DNA of 64,000 nt, from contig NC_030853.1 of assembly GCF_000208745.1 (NCBI RefSeq), forward strand, positions 29,999,473 to 30,063,472. Direction: 5' to 3'. Within the stretch, counting starts at the first letter, position 1. Every line of letters starts with the position of its first letter. The position numbers were made by a program, and so were the translations under genes. This document shows, piece by piece, positions 38,673-52,800 of the stretch. This DNA is from Theobroma cacao. Lineage: Eukaryota; Streptophyta; Magnoliopsida; Malvales; Malvaceae. Under the pieces are notes generated by a model, which had not been told where the DNA came from, did no database searches, and was given only the letters and a program-made list of their open reading frames with translations.

Positions 38673-41600
38673 CTCTCTCTCCCTCTCTAGTACACAACCT
38701 GGGAGTCCAAGCAGAAAAAGAAAGCCAAAAGAGAGACAGACAGCCAAAGTAGCAGCCAAGGTGTGCGCGAAAGCCAGATTTGAAGATGAGCTTTATATAG
38801 ACATCACCCCTTCAAGATTTTTCTCACTCTTCGACATGTAGATATTTTTATTTAACTATTTAGACAAGTAAATGGCCATCCATGGCTTTCTTCCTTGGCC
38901 CTTTTCTGTCTTCACACAGAAAAAATTTTATTATTGGCGTCATATTTAATAGAATATTTGTCTTGTTGTCAATGATTGAAGAGTGAGTCAGAGGAAGATC
39001 AGCCCGCCATTGGCAGATTGGCAAAGGGCTGGATTTCCATGTGAGAACGAAGCTGTCACTGACGTGGTGCATTGTAACTATGGAACAGCTTTATCTTCGT
39101 TACACATTCATCAAATGGATATCTTGAAATGCAGAAGCCGCAAAAATTCTATTGGACATTTCTGATACATTTTGCTTAGTATTATAACTTCATAATTGAC
39201 CTTAAAATCAATTGGTCAAATGAAAGCATTGGTAGGCATTTATGGTAATCGTTTTCGTGTTTGACTAAAATTGTTCGCTTCGATTTTATCAAAATCTTTT
39301 ATATATATACTCTTCATCTCTACATATGTGTATTTCTTTAATTTTCACGAAAATTAAAATAAAAATTTTGATTTTGATGAATTAAGTTGAAAAATTATGT
39401 TATTAGTTGTTTAAAAGTTATTGGTATTAAGAAAAAGGTCAAAAAACTATTACTATATTAACATTAGCCATTTTTAGTAAACATTAATGGTATTCATGTC
39501 AAAAGAATGCCTATATCTAAAAGAAAAGAAAAGGGTAATTGCTGTTTAAATGTAATTAGAGGATAATTAAGTAACTTCCACCATAGATATTTGTTAAGGG
39601 CATAATTAATGTCGTACACCTACTATGATCTATTGTAAGCAGATGTGGTCCCAAATCCATTTGCCATTTAGTTGAATTTTTTCCATTTAATTTGACTAAT
39701 ATGCTTTGATTTTTTTTTTTTGAAAAAAGGTTGAAAATAATTTAGAAATTATAGGTAGTTTAACTCAATATTTCCCATTAGCTTTTATTATTTAAGAAGT
39801 AAGACATTTTACATAATCAACCATAAAATATTTTACATGAAAAATTTATTTTTTCTATTCCAAATAGTTAAAATTCATGAAAACCTTTTTTGGAAAAAAT
39901 TTTCCTTCCTACCAAACAGAACCTTAATTGTATTGAAAAGAGCAACTAAAAAATCAAACTTAATACTATATGATTTTCAATAATGGACATTTATTTCACA
40001 GTTTATCCAAAGATTTTTTTATGGTAATTAATGTTTAAGTGCTTTTATAAAAAAATTAAAAAAAAAAAAGTCTTGAAGGTTATGTATCACATCATGAAAA
40101 TGTTAGTACAATGATGAGAGTTTGGTATATGTGATTATGTGACGGTAACCTATCTGATGTATCTAATTAATGTGGTTGGGTGTTCAAGAAAGAAAGAAAA
40201 ATAGAAACAACATAGTACATGAGATAGGCTTAATGACATTAACCAGCCTTAAGCTGAAACTACAAGTGACAAAAAACTTTTTGTTGTATCTCAAAATTTG
40301 TCATGTATTCATAATTGTTGCAACTTGTGCTGTCACTCTCTAATGTACGTCCATTGACACCCTATTGATTATGATGGCACAAGATTAGGGTTATTATTAT
40401 AAGTATAACTTTAACCCCTTTTTTAACTTATTTAATCACAATTATTAATAATTACCCTTGTTTTCTTTATTGATAGACAGCTACCTAGACAGCCCACAAA
40501 TAATCATTAAGGCAGCAAAACCTAAAGTTTTGTTGCCACATGATTAAATCAAGAATCAAGGGACTTAGATTAAATTTTTGTTTGGGGAAGTCCCATTTCG
40601 AACAAAAGGACAAGATTTCAATCGACAAACAGGAAGTAACGTACATTAAAAAAGAAAGTTAGGAAGCTAGCTGTATGTGACTTAAAAGCAATTGTTTTCC
40701 CCGACATGCCTTTGTCAATCTGAGTCAGAGCCTACGCAAACCATAGCTTCTATTTCCTCAACTTGGGGTAAGATTGGTGCCAAATTTCGACCAATCTTGT
40801 TTATTTTGCCAATTTTCCTCGTGGCTCATCTGTATGATTTAATATGTAATATTTGTTTGTTTATTCAGATTTCGCTGATCTTATTAGGAAGCTTCATGCA
40901 TGGTGACGGGTGAACAACCACTCCAATCCATGGAAGTAAACGTTAAGAAAGGTTCAGTGAAACCTTGGCAGTGCATTATTGCCGGGGATAACAAGTAAAA
41001 ACTAGTACAATAAATTGAAGCTCAATCCAAGCTCTCTTTCCATTCAAAGTTTGAGTAAAGAGAAAACCGATGTTAAGAGAAGGTTTGGGAAATCCCAACC
41101 CCATTTCTGCGGCAGTTCAAGAGTTTCCCCGGGGAAAGCTCCACTAAATTGAATTGTTCTCATCCAAAGCCTGTTTTATATGTAGAAATGCCAAGGTCTG
41201 GAGATATGGCTACTTTTCACAAGGAGAGGGATGGAGCTAACTGAGCTGCCCAATACAGAATTGAATGCCAGATAGCGTTCAAGTTTTGGGGTCGGACTGT
41301 TTGGTTTGAACTGGTGTGATGGCCATGGTCCATGGATCGTAATTGGCTGCTGCTTGTAGGAAACTTGTAACATTCCTACTTGTATCGCAGTTGATGCTCT
41401 TACGATCTTTCAGTTAATATTATTGGCTTTCATCTTTCATTGTCGTCTTCTTTGCCTTCACATCCTATCGACGCCTCTGCAAGACCAGTTTGTCGCAATA
41501 CCGTTCTGTTCTGTTGTGTTTGTTTTTCTTTCCTGCTTTTAACCAAATAACAAGACCAGGTTTGTAGTCACTGTTGTTGGCGAGTTTGAGAAGCTGAATA

Positions 41601-42018
41601 TTGATTTAGACTTGGTTTCGTAACCGGAAAATAACTTGCCGAAAGAAAAGTTTTCAGTACATGGATAATGCTTTGAGAGCCAACCTATGGAATAGAACAA
41701 AATAATACAGGGAACTACGAACACACTAAAACTGCTTAACAATTGTAGATTTAAGATTTACAATAACTGAGGTCCCTCAGTCTTACATTCAACATCCTGC
41801 AATATTGCCATTCATACTTCTACAAATTCTAGATTGCCCATTTTGTCAGATGCACTTGGATCGAGGAAACAGAGGTCAAATAAATCGAAGAAATCAAATT
41901 CAAAACCGGGGAGTACATTCACATGCTGAAGCTTCCGACAGCCTGATTTCATCAAACCTAACATACATTATATATTTACATATGAGGAGATCCATGGCAA
42001 TTATTTGGTTTGAAGACC
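38673..42018. other. Intergenic: transporter promoter, 3 kb without a gene, SPL7 3' flank
   Basis: The transporter's TATA box is at 38791-38800. From 38.85 to 41.7 kb no gene is supported. An AT-rich repeat similar to one at 22.2 kb lies at about 39296-39388. The last 250-300 bases are likely SPL7 3'UTR. Confidence 0.6.
38791..38800 (-). promoter_or_regulatory. TATA box of the ERD6-like transporter
   Basis: Minus strand ctatataaag about 120 bases upstream of the ATG at 38672, giving an expected short leader of about 90 bases. Confidence 0.65.
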
Positions 42019-45000
42019 TTATTCAACATCTACAACCCTGTCGAACAAACACCTCCGTATTGTTACTGCAAACTCACCAACTTTGTTAGGGTGGAAAAGG
42101 ACTGCACACATCCCTAAGCATATAGCAGCAGTAGCAAGTATTAATACAGCAGGACGAGATCTCAATGTTGTGGCGGTGAAAATGGGACTACATGATTTTC
42201 TTGGGCACTCCTTGTTAAGGTTCACATTCATGATTATTTCTCTATTTAAAAGCGGAACAGTCTCACTTCTAGTGAAACTAGTTGATGCCGTCATTGCTCG
42301 TAATTTACCATTTGTTCTTTCCTCCAAGTCCTGCAAATAAAACAACATTATAAGCATGGAATTAAGTATAATATGTAAAAAGATAAATAAAATGACCTCA
42401 AGAGGTTTCGAAATCCCTCTTATATTCTCCTTGATGATATGTTTTGTAATGAAATATATTTATTCCCTGGTTGACACAAAGTAAAACGCTTTTTATGCAT
42501 TAAGACACCATAATGCTCAAAATTCAATAAAGCATAACACCAAATTTGTAGCACACTAGAGAAGTTTTAACACGTCTCAAATATTTATACGTAGCAGATG
42601 CTATGGCAGAAATTTCTCAAGATAGGGAAACATAAAATATGCTCTACACAAAACACTACTACATTTCTTTCATGGCCAGAAGAAAGAAAAAGATCGTAAA
42701 CTTGGATGAAGACGAAAAGAGAGGGAGGAGTGCAAAGAGTGCCACAGCCAACCATCAAAGAACAAAGTGGATTTTGGACAAGTGTGTATAGCTCACAGAA
42801 TGAAAAAGAATAGTTTTAGGGAGACAAGCTTGGAAAAGAGAAAAAAGAGAATGAGGTTTAAGGAGAGACAAAATTAAAGAGGATTGACCAAAAGGAAGAA
42901 AATATCAACAGGCAAACACTGCTCCACAGACATGGTGCATACTACATGGATCATACAAAACCATTGTGCCTTATTTAGAACATACAAAACAAGAAAATAA
43001 AAATTGGCTTATTTAATAAAATTCAGTTCTCACCTGAAAAGCATTTGGAACAACTGATAGCTCATCATCTTTAAAGCTGCTCTGCAAACACCAATTTCTT
43101 TCTCGCTCGATGTACTCTGAATGCAGCACTAGACTTTCACCTTTCTGAAGTTTGATACTAAGGATGTCTCTAGCATAATCCATATGTTTCTCGAATAATC
43201 TTATGTCAGAATCATTAGCTCCATTAAACCCAGTCTTCTCCACCAGAATCTTCAGATTTTGTAATACTTTCTTCAAAATGACTGTTGATTCGTTGTGTAT
43301 GAGAAAACTCAATAAACAATTGAATCTTTGAATTTGAGAAGAGGCCATCATCTCTTGAAAATTTTCCAGTTTAGGCTCCCTCAATAACCATGCTATATCT
43401 AAAACAAGTTCAGAATAAGTTCTTTGTCGCAAACTTGAAGCTTCGCATGCCTCCAACAATGACCCAGTTGCAGACATTTTTGATCCTCCCGGAAAAAGAG
43501 ATGCATCAAACCTCTTCTGTATTGACTTCATCTCAGAACAAACTTCCTTGTCTCCAATTAGGACAGGAATAAAATTTGATAATCCAGACTGATTCTCAAC
43601 CTACAAAAGACATCCATAAATGAAAAAAATGCCCCAATAAGAGAACTCAAACATATTAAGTCAAAACCTCATCCAGATCGATATAAATTTATCGCACCTA
43701 AACTTAGGGGATAAAGTAAATGATTTGATATAATTGTAATAATCTTATCGCATGCCAGCAATAGCTAAGAAGTATTGGATGTGAATAACATTGCCTCTAT
43801 CCATTTAACAAGATAAAGCATAGATTGAAATAGAATTGTCAAACATTCACTTTGAGATGAGACAATTATCCAAATATTCAGACAGAACTTTCACAATACC
43901 CACCTCAATGAATGCAGGACCAAAGAGATCAGGTTCAGTTAGAGGGACGTGTATTTTGTATAATCGATGATCACAACTAGGAGAATCCCCTTTACTCTGA
44001 ACATGTGGGGATGCAACGCAATAATCATACGCCAGATACCTTCCAGCAAAAGATACTAGAAACCTGGAATAATTATCATCTTTCTTAAGCTTTATATCAT
44101 AATAATTCACTATTCTGACACAACATAAAGGAGATTTGAAAAGAAATACAGTTCCTATAATTGTCAACTAAAGATTTTTACAGAAAGAAAAAAAAGTAAT
44201 AAATGCGATAAAAATCAAGAGGAAAGAGAAATTTTACACATAATAATTTATAAAGATAATACCCATACCGAAATTTGGGCTGCAGCAAATTACTTCCACA
44301 AGCAACAAACTCCATTGGCTTGCCAGCCTCAAAACATGCGGGATAAACATAATGAAGTCTTGGGGCTTGCATCTCCATATCAATTTTCACCATAGAAGTT
44401 CCATCTACACAAGCAAGATACATTAATCACACTAAGAGGTCTAAATGGATCAAATGCAGCCACCTAGAAGACTGAAGAATTTAAAAACAAGGAAACGAAG
44501 CAATTTAGAATAAATATGAAATCAAGAGCCTAATCCATGATACAAAATCTTAACTCCTATATGCATGCTGCTAAGGCTGGCACATGACCGCACATAAGGA
44601 AAAAAATTATTCACTGGAAATTATCTTCCAGAAATGTCAATATACCATCGCTTCAAAGCTTTTCAAATGCAGACATCGAAATGTAAAATGAAAATGAAAA
44701 TAATGTGTTAGTGAAATTTACATGTTATTCTCACCTTTCCTGGTACGGAAAATCATGTCATTCAGATAAATAGTCATGAAGCCTCTCCCATATAGCATCC
44801 TTCCAGGCGTAAAGACAAAGTCATGCATGTAGGTCATGGGATTTTCAGATAACTGTTTGGTAGAAGAAAAAAATGAGGTTAGTTCCTGTCAAATCTGCCA
44901 AAAACATGAAAGAGGACAGAAATGCAAGAGCAATTGACAGAAAAACTAATCACAAGGTTGGCCTACATTCATATTGACTATCGACATTAATTAAGTACAA

Positions 45001-47356
45001 ATAAGAGCATAAAACACTCAAGAACATAGCATATTTCCAAATTGTCTATAGAGATATCTAGGGAATTTTCCTAATGCACATCCACAATAACCAACAAAAT
45101 TTCCACACTAGAACAAATTGCATTCTTATGTACATTCTAAGTTATTTGATGAATATACCATATAGGCATATACCAAATGATCATTTGTTGCTGATAAACA
45201 CAAGCAAGTTACAAATACCAGATTAACAACTCAAGACTTCCAAAACTATGTAGTTAAGGGAATATCAGCAAAAGCTTTTTCTCCTTACATTTCTGGCTGA
45301 GAGAAAAAGAAAGAGGACAACATGTTATTGGCTTTAAACTCGGATATTGATGTGTGTGAAGTATGTAGGCAAGTCTGTATGGTCAAAACATGATCAAATA
45401 TAGCTTAAAAAGAGATCAAAACCATCTGATTGAACTGTTACCTTGTTCCACATATTCTTCGGCATTGAAATAAACACAGTTAAGATTATGCAACCAGGGC
45501 GGATGTAGCCTTCCAACTCAACAGGCATATTGGCCAACCATTGAAAAATCTGTAGATTCAGTTAGCCACATGTCAATCAATTCCTCAGATCTCTAACCAC
45601 AAAAAATGGCTCTACTTATTTAAATACTAAACTGTAAGAGTAATTCTTTAAATACTTGGTGCCGAAGTCTTCGAGGGAATTCTGCCGGATTCCAATCATA
45701 AAGCTTGAATGAGATCCTGCCTGTAGGGCACTATAATGAAACACACAATCAATAAATATATCACTGGCAAGCTTCCTCTTATGAACAAAAACTGAGATAA
45801 AATGCAGATAGCATAAACAAATCAAAGAACCCACCATAGATGAGTAAGCAGTCTTATTGTCACAGGAAGAAGTAGAAAGTGAGAACTTGGAGTCATCTTT
45901 CCTTCCATCCATTTCAGTGTCAATAAGAGTTACAACACTATCATTATTAACACTCTGTAACATGGGAGCTGAGCAATGAGTGGAACCACGCCCGTCTTCA
46001 GACTCGAAGGCTGCTTCTTCTTCAGCTATCTGGCCACTCAAGCTTGAACCATCTGTATAATACATAAGAACACATTATCCAACATGGAAGGAAAACTTGC
46101 AGCTCCTACAAGGAAGGATGATTCCATCCACAACTAGCTTCATTAAACTAAATTTATATAACCTTTTCCTGCTTCACCGTCACAAGCAACATCTTCACTC
46201 TGCACAGCCCCTTGGGATTCATCGTTGGCCACAGTCTTAGAACCAACAGGCTTCCTACGTCGTCTATTGTTGTGACGCTCTAGTTTCCTTCGGCAACTCC
46301 TTTTACCTTCATCAAAATCCGACAGCAGGTGAAACCTGACAAGTAATTGATAGACAAAATAAACAGTTCAATACAAGAAATAACAATAACCAAAACAATC
46401 CAGCTTTTACATCTAACCATAAATAACAACTTCATTCATGGTCTAGAATTCAAAATTATCACTTCTATAGACTTCCATTAACCAAAAACACAAAGTATGT
46501 ATTCAATTGTACATTCCGCTGAATTTGCAAAGAGGGAAAATTGAATTACAACTTCAAGGCTCCCTTCTGTTGTTATTTTTGCTATTTACTTTTTTGCGAA
46601 AATTAAAATGTAATTCTAAAATTTCACTTCTAACCTAAAGATACAAATAAATTATGCATTCAATTATACTTCATTAAATCCTTAAAAATCAACAATAAAG
46701 CATAAATTATAAGCAGATTGACTTAAGTTTAACCTAAAACGTGAATGGCAGAGGCAAAAAATTAGCAAAAGTAAGAAAAGAGAGTACAATAGAGCTTACT
46801 TGCCACACTGTTGGCAATATCTCTTGGTTTCTCCATCGATCAAAACGGTGCTCGAGTTCGCGCATCGGAGACAAACCCTATGCCTCCTATGGTAACCTTT
46901 AAGCTCGCTAATATCCGCTTCGCAACCCGGAACTTGGCACCGACACGTCCCTGACCCGATCCTACCTGTTCGGGCTCGCTTCTTCCCCGGCGCCCCCGCC
47001 TCTTCCTCTTCAAGCTTCTCGATTTGCTCGTCGATCTCGGGGCACGCGCACGGAATGCGACCAGCTAGAAAATTTGAACAAGTCAACCTAGGGTCCCGCT
47101 TCCTGACACGATCCGGCCCGGGAACTGGATCCGAATCCGGAGCTGGAGCTTCTAAAGGATAAAGAGATAAGTTCTCGTCGTCAAAGGAGATGGAGAAGTG
47201 ATCGTCTACGGTGAAGTCAAGGAGATCGCCCCAGTCCCAAACGGAGGAGGTCGGGTCAGCTTCGTTCACCCCAACATGAACGTCCATTTCTGGATCCTTA
47301 GACCGACGAGCTCCGCGTGGCGTCTGCGTTGTAGGAGAAGATGGAGCTCGTTCCAT
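42019..47356 (-). CDS. SPL7: SBP-box copper-response transcription factor SPL7
   Basis: SQUAMOSA promoter-binding-like protein of 807 aa matching SPL7, the plant master regulator of copper deficiency that binds GTAC cores. Exons, 5' to 3': 46800-47356, 46163-46335, 45835-46052, 45656-45730, 45442-45549, 44735-44852, 44269-44404, 43904-44063, 43034-43600, 42019-42330. The SBP domain starts near residue 136 and crosses the first intron: [44 protein letters not shown], then the basic [21 protein letters not shown]. The first zinc site has Cys where most SPLs have His (VCLRC, not VCxxH), as known for the SPL7/CRR1 type. The long C-terminal region ends in one hydrophobic helix ([19 protein letters not shown]), a possible membrane anchor reported for this clade. 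A telo-box (aaaccctaa, 47366-47374) lies in the leader. Confidence 0.95.
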
Positions 47357-49837
47357 TACAAATAAAAACCCTAAAAAGTCCAGATGATTTGGTTAGTGGT
47401 GGTTGAATTAGTTGACGGAAAAGGGAAGAAATCGAGGAGGAGGTCGGGTCAGTTTAAGATTAGGTGGCGTCTCGAGTCGAACTCGTTCCCTTCTTTTTTT
47501 TTTTTTACTGTATTCTTTTTTTTATTATTAATAAATTAGGCAATTCCGCAATTGTGGTTAATGTGCCGACATGGTATATTACGGTGCAACGCGCAGGAGA
47601 GGCACGCGCTGGGTTGTGAGAATGCGTGGAAGGGAAGCGCGTGGGAGTTGGAAGGTAGAGGATCGTTGTCGAAAGAAATGAAGAGGATATGTGATGACAT
47701 GTTTGCTCCAATAAAGTCGGATATTATTGGGGAAGATGCTTGTCAGAAGCCAAAAGTCATACATTTAGATGGTGCTGCTTTGGCCTCAAAGCTGTCCAAA
47801 GGATTTTTTCTTATAAAGTTTATTATTATTATTATTGCCTTTCATTAAAAAAAAAAGCATATTGTTATGCCAAATAATAACATATTTATAATTAATATAT
47901 TAATTGTTCTTAAATTTAAAAATATTAATTTAATTAATCTTAACAAGTGTTTTAAGAGATTCGTTAATTTTAAAAACATATGATCTTTTTATTAAATATG
48001 CATGTAGCATTTTTTAAAGACGATGAATTTGTGTAAGATTTAATGTTGATTTTTTATTTTTTTTTGTTAGAGTCTAGATTCCTAAGTTAAGTTACATTGA
48101 TTTTGAATAATTACTATTGTCAAAATCGATTCCAATATCAACTCTCAAACAAACAACCCCAATCTTGTTTCGTTCCTTGAATTAGGGTTGATGTTTATCA
48201 CATTACTCTATTGGTAAACGCAACTCAATGATTCGACGAAATATTCAAGATCAATAATATTTTAAATTAAGATAAAATTGAATTTCGAACATATTATTGT
48301 TGTAGATAAAAAAAAATGAATTAGTTTGGTTTATAGAAAATAACTCGTAACATATAATTTTGTTTAATGGTAATGATTTTTACAATGATTGAAATTTTAA
48401 AATTAAATTAGAAAAGCAAAAAAAAAAATTCATGATATTCATTAGATGCCTTGACAATAACTTAATGATGGCGATTAAAAATATATAAGAATATTAATTG
48501 TCACTCATCAATTGACCATGCTTGCCATTATCATTACCATAAAATAAAATATTTTCATTCAGCAATTTCCAATTATTATAATAATTCATGTTAAGTTTGA
48601 AATACTGAAATCTGTCTTTAGTTGGAACAGGATTTTGCATGAAAAGGTTGAGGATTGCTTTTGAAGTAAGGATTATTGACCAAACTGTTTGCATAAGCTT
48701 TAAAGAAAGAAAGCAACTACCAAAGATAAGGCTGAACTTACCTTTCAATTCATAAGCACAACCCAATCATGACAAGCTAATTGTGTCGAATTTTCATTTC
48801 AGCAATTCAATTTATTATTTTCGTTAAATTAAAATTAAAATTTTTAAAAAAATTATTAATTTAAAAAGTAAATAAATGCAACATTAGTATATAAATATTT
48901 TCTTAAATGGATAAAATTCAAAAGGGTACATCACAATTGGATTAAAAATAGTAATAAGTTGAGTCCTGAAATAAGATATTGATAAATGTTAGATCTTAAA
49001 ATAAATAAATGAATATATATATATATGTAAAAGATTGTATTATATAATTGAGATAAATGTCATATTTACTATTGAAGTTTTGATGATCACATTATTTTAG
49101 TTGGTTAAAAGTAAATAAATAAATTTTCAATATAAATATATAAGTAAACACACAAAGTTCAATTTGAGTTTGAAATTAGTTTAATCTAATCAAGGTGCAG
49201 TAAAATTTGTTTTCTTTTTTTTTCAAATTGAACTTTTATATGAAGAACAAAAATTTGAATAAGGCTTTAAATTTTTATTTTTTTTACCAGTATAAATATA
49301 GAGACTTAGTAAATCCTGAATCATATAATAATAATATAATTTAATTGAAACTTTCAAGTTAAATATACAAATTCCAGAGGCCTAAGATATTATTGGAAAT
49401 ATCTTGAATATTTGATTTAATGATAATCGAGATGAGCTCAAATCTGTGTGTCAAGTCCATCATGCACTACGGCTCGAAGCCCAAACAAGGTGCGATGAGG
49501 CCGTACAAGTTTCGTCCACTTTTTTATTCTCAGACATGTCAACGAAATGAGATTAAGCCCAATGGGCTTTAAAATATCGTCCGAGTCATTGACTTTGACT
49601 AATGTTTAAGAGATTGGAAAAGAGCAGTTGCTTTCCTTATGTTTTTAACCCTTCACTCTCAGTCTCTCACTCTCACTAAAGGTAAAATTTTACCTTTGCT
49701 TTCGCTCTCTTCTATCCCCTCGTTGCTTTTCTGTTCTCCCTCCAAAACTTTCTAAATACCCCTTCCCCCCCCAAAAGAAAAGAAACCCCTCAATCTCTCT
49801 CCTTTCTGCTCTAGGGTTTTGTGTTTTGCTTTAGGGG
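47357..49837. other. Divergent intergenic region between SPL7 and SCL28
   Basis: Promoters of two divergent genes about 2.5 kb apart. The SPL7 side is GC-rich with a telo-box. The centre (47.85-49.45 kb) is AT-rich with no supported gene. The SCL28 side has a pyrimidine-rich leader ending in a telo-box-like ctagggttttg just before the ATG. Confidence 0.6.
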
Positions 49838-52800
49838 ATGGGGAGGTATCGGAGCCGAAGTAGAAGCTACAGTCCACGTCGCCGTAGCAGGACTCCGACA
49901 CGTGGCAGGAAGAAGTACGAGGATGACCCTCGCGACCGTCACCGCTCTCACCGAGACCGCCGATCCCCTGCTCCCTCCGGCTTGCTCATTCGCAATCTCC
50001 CTCTCGACGCTAGGTTTTTAACTCTCTCTCTCTCCATTTATTCATAAACACTGATTTTAAGTCTTTAACTGTAATTTTGTTTAGTTTTTTTTATTCGATT
50101 GAATAGAGGATAGGAAATTTGAATTTAGTTAAATTTTTGAAGAATTTTTTATTAAAATTTGTGTCATAGGAAGTTTCTCTTCTTGGAAAGAGAGACTTAA
50201 AAGTTTGATTTCATTGTGCTCTGCAGGCCAGAAGATCTTAGGGTTCCGTTTGAGCGGTACGGTCCAGTGAAGGACGTGTATCTGCCGAAAAATTATTACA
50301 CCGGGTATGCTATTGCTCGGTTTTATATTCTTATTCATTTGTTTTTTTTCTCTGGATATTTTAGATTTTGATTTGTATGTTGATACTTGTATTGCTTTGA
50401 ACTGAAAATAAGAACATAATAATATTCTTAGAGAAATTGTTTTTCTACCCGTTTGTTGGCCTGCTGATATTTTGTTTTTCGTAACAATAAAGGTGTCCAA
50501 CTTCTATTGTGGTTTGTTATGATTTGAAATTGTAGGGAGCCAAGGGGCTTTGGTTTTGTGAAGTTTCGATATGGTGAAGATGCAGCTGAAGCAAAACAAC
50601 GAATGAATCATCAAGTTATTGGTGGACGTGAGATAAGGATTGTTTTTGCTGAGGAGAATAGAAAAACTCCTCAAGAAATGCGCTTGAGTACCCGCACAAG
50701 GTGCCACAACTAGTTTCTCTCTTATGTAATCTCATGGTTATTTTCTGCCACCTGAGTGTTAAAATAAAATGCTGACGTGATCAAGCATTGTTTACTCTTT
50801 CATTTCATTTGAAGTGGTCGACATGGAGGAAGCAGGAGAACACCACCAAGGTCCCCAAGACGCAGATATCGCTGTCAGTTTAAATTTTTTACTTATGCGT
50901 TTCTCTTATCTTTTTTTTAATAGACCTCATTAATAGGATATGGTTGTGAAGATAATTCTCTGTTTTAATACAAGCTTAATTATTGTTGTTTTTGTTCACA
51001 GCTTACTCTCGCTCGCCTTCACCTGCTAGGCGTGATTCAAGGTTTGAATTTTATTTGTTTGAGGCATTTTATGCTTCCTTTTTAATGTATAAGTAGTGGC
51101 TCTTCTTGTTGGCATTGAGTTATTCTATAACTCCACTGTTCAACATTTATAGTGTGGTAAAGATTATTGACTATGGATTCTATTATCCTTTCTTTTGATT
51201 ATAGAGGAATATATGGAAATTATAACCCATGAAGCTGAGAGCAATTGGAATGTTATGATGTGTCTGGCCATATAATTTTGGCAGTACTCTAACTCATAAG
51301 TTGTTTATTAATGTTGACATGATGGTAATCAAGTCTGATAACAAATATTGTCTTGCCTCATTTCATGCAAGTGTCCAAAAGTTACTACTTTCTGTGGGTT
51401 TCCCCATGTGGCATAGTTAGGAAGATGAATAAAAGTTGTAGCTATGGATAATTTCTTTATCTTTTTTTTAATTTCTTACTCTTATTCACTTAATGCTAGC
51501 ATTATGATGATGTTATATCACCAGTGAAATAGAAAAATTTGTTTACCTTCTCATCTCTTTCAATTGAATTTGTTAATGGTGATAATGAAGCTATGCATTA
51601 CAATGGTGAGAGCTAAATTTTTGGAAGCTGCCAAACTTAAGTTATAGTTTCCGTTTGTTTTTCCTTTGTGTTTGTTTAAGTTTTAATATTCAATGATTGT
51701 TGTCGCTTAGACATAATGCTAAGTCCTCCAGTAGATTAAAATAATATATACTGTGGTGGCCTTGTTTATGCAGATAGTAAAGTGAAAAGGGAGATTTTAA
51801 AGTCTTCTGGATTAATAAAGATAAAGAGATCATAAAGTGATGGACAACTTGATTTTCTATCAAAGCTTCTCCATAAGTATTTTCCATAATTCCACCTTCA
51901 CCAGCTATTGCCTACAAATTGAACGGGGTCTTGTTCTTTGACTTTGGGTTTGTGAGGCTTGCTGCCATTGAATGAACTGACCAGCTAAAATGTTTGTGAG
52001 ATGATTAAAATCACAGGAGTACCTTATCTTTTTCGTTTGCATATGAGTTGCTAATTAGTTTTTTTCATGAGAAAATTTGTTAAGTTTGATATCTTCTTTT
52101 CATATACTATCCAGTTAAGAAAGAATTTAGAGCTTATATTTGGTCAAAGAATCATCCTCAAACAAAGGAAGCCAATCAAAGTATTTACTGGTAGAGATTT
52201 GTTGGCATTGTCCAAGAAAAAGATAATTTGAGGTTTTAGAAAGTTGGGGCAAAGAGAGCTATGAAGTTGTCAGATGCTGATCAACCGGTACAACGTTATA
52301 GAGCCTAACTCAGTTTTTGGATCCAAGTGTTATATATTTGTTCAGAAACACTGGAAAGGTGCAGGTAAAGGTCAATATTTAAATCCGTTGATTTGTGCGA
52401 GGATGCTTGTAGAAAATTGTTGTCATCTTCATGCGTATCATCTATTTTATATTGGAAGAGGTTTGCCTTGTGAAGAGTAAAAATACTCCTTTCTATACAT
52501 TCTATGTAATATTGTTATATGCACTGAATAGATTTTGTTGCCCTTAATGAAAAATACTCCTTTCTATACATTCTATGTACTGTTGTTATATGCACTGAAT
52601 AGATTTTGTTGCCCTTATAGTCAATATATGTGTTATTTGTATGGAGTAATAGTTTCTTATGCATTCTGTTTTCACTTGAAACTGGGGACAGGGATCGGGG
52701 AGTGAGAGATGATTACCGCTCCCTCAGGCGATCTAGGTCAATTTCACAGGATCGGGGCATGAGAGATGACTATCGCTCTACCAGTCGATCTAGATCTATT

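Noticed and set aside
47552..47848. 98-codon plus-strand frame upstream of SPL7
   Set aside because: No family resemblance, no splice or promoter context; it lies in the SPL7 promoter.
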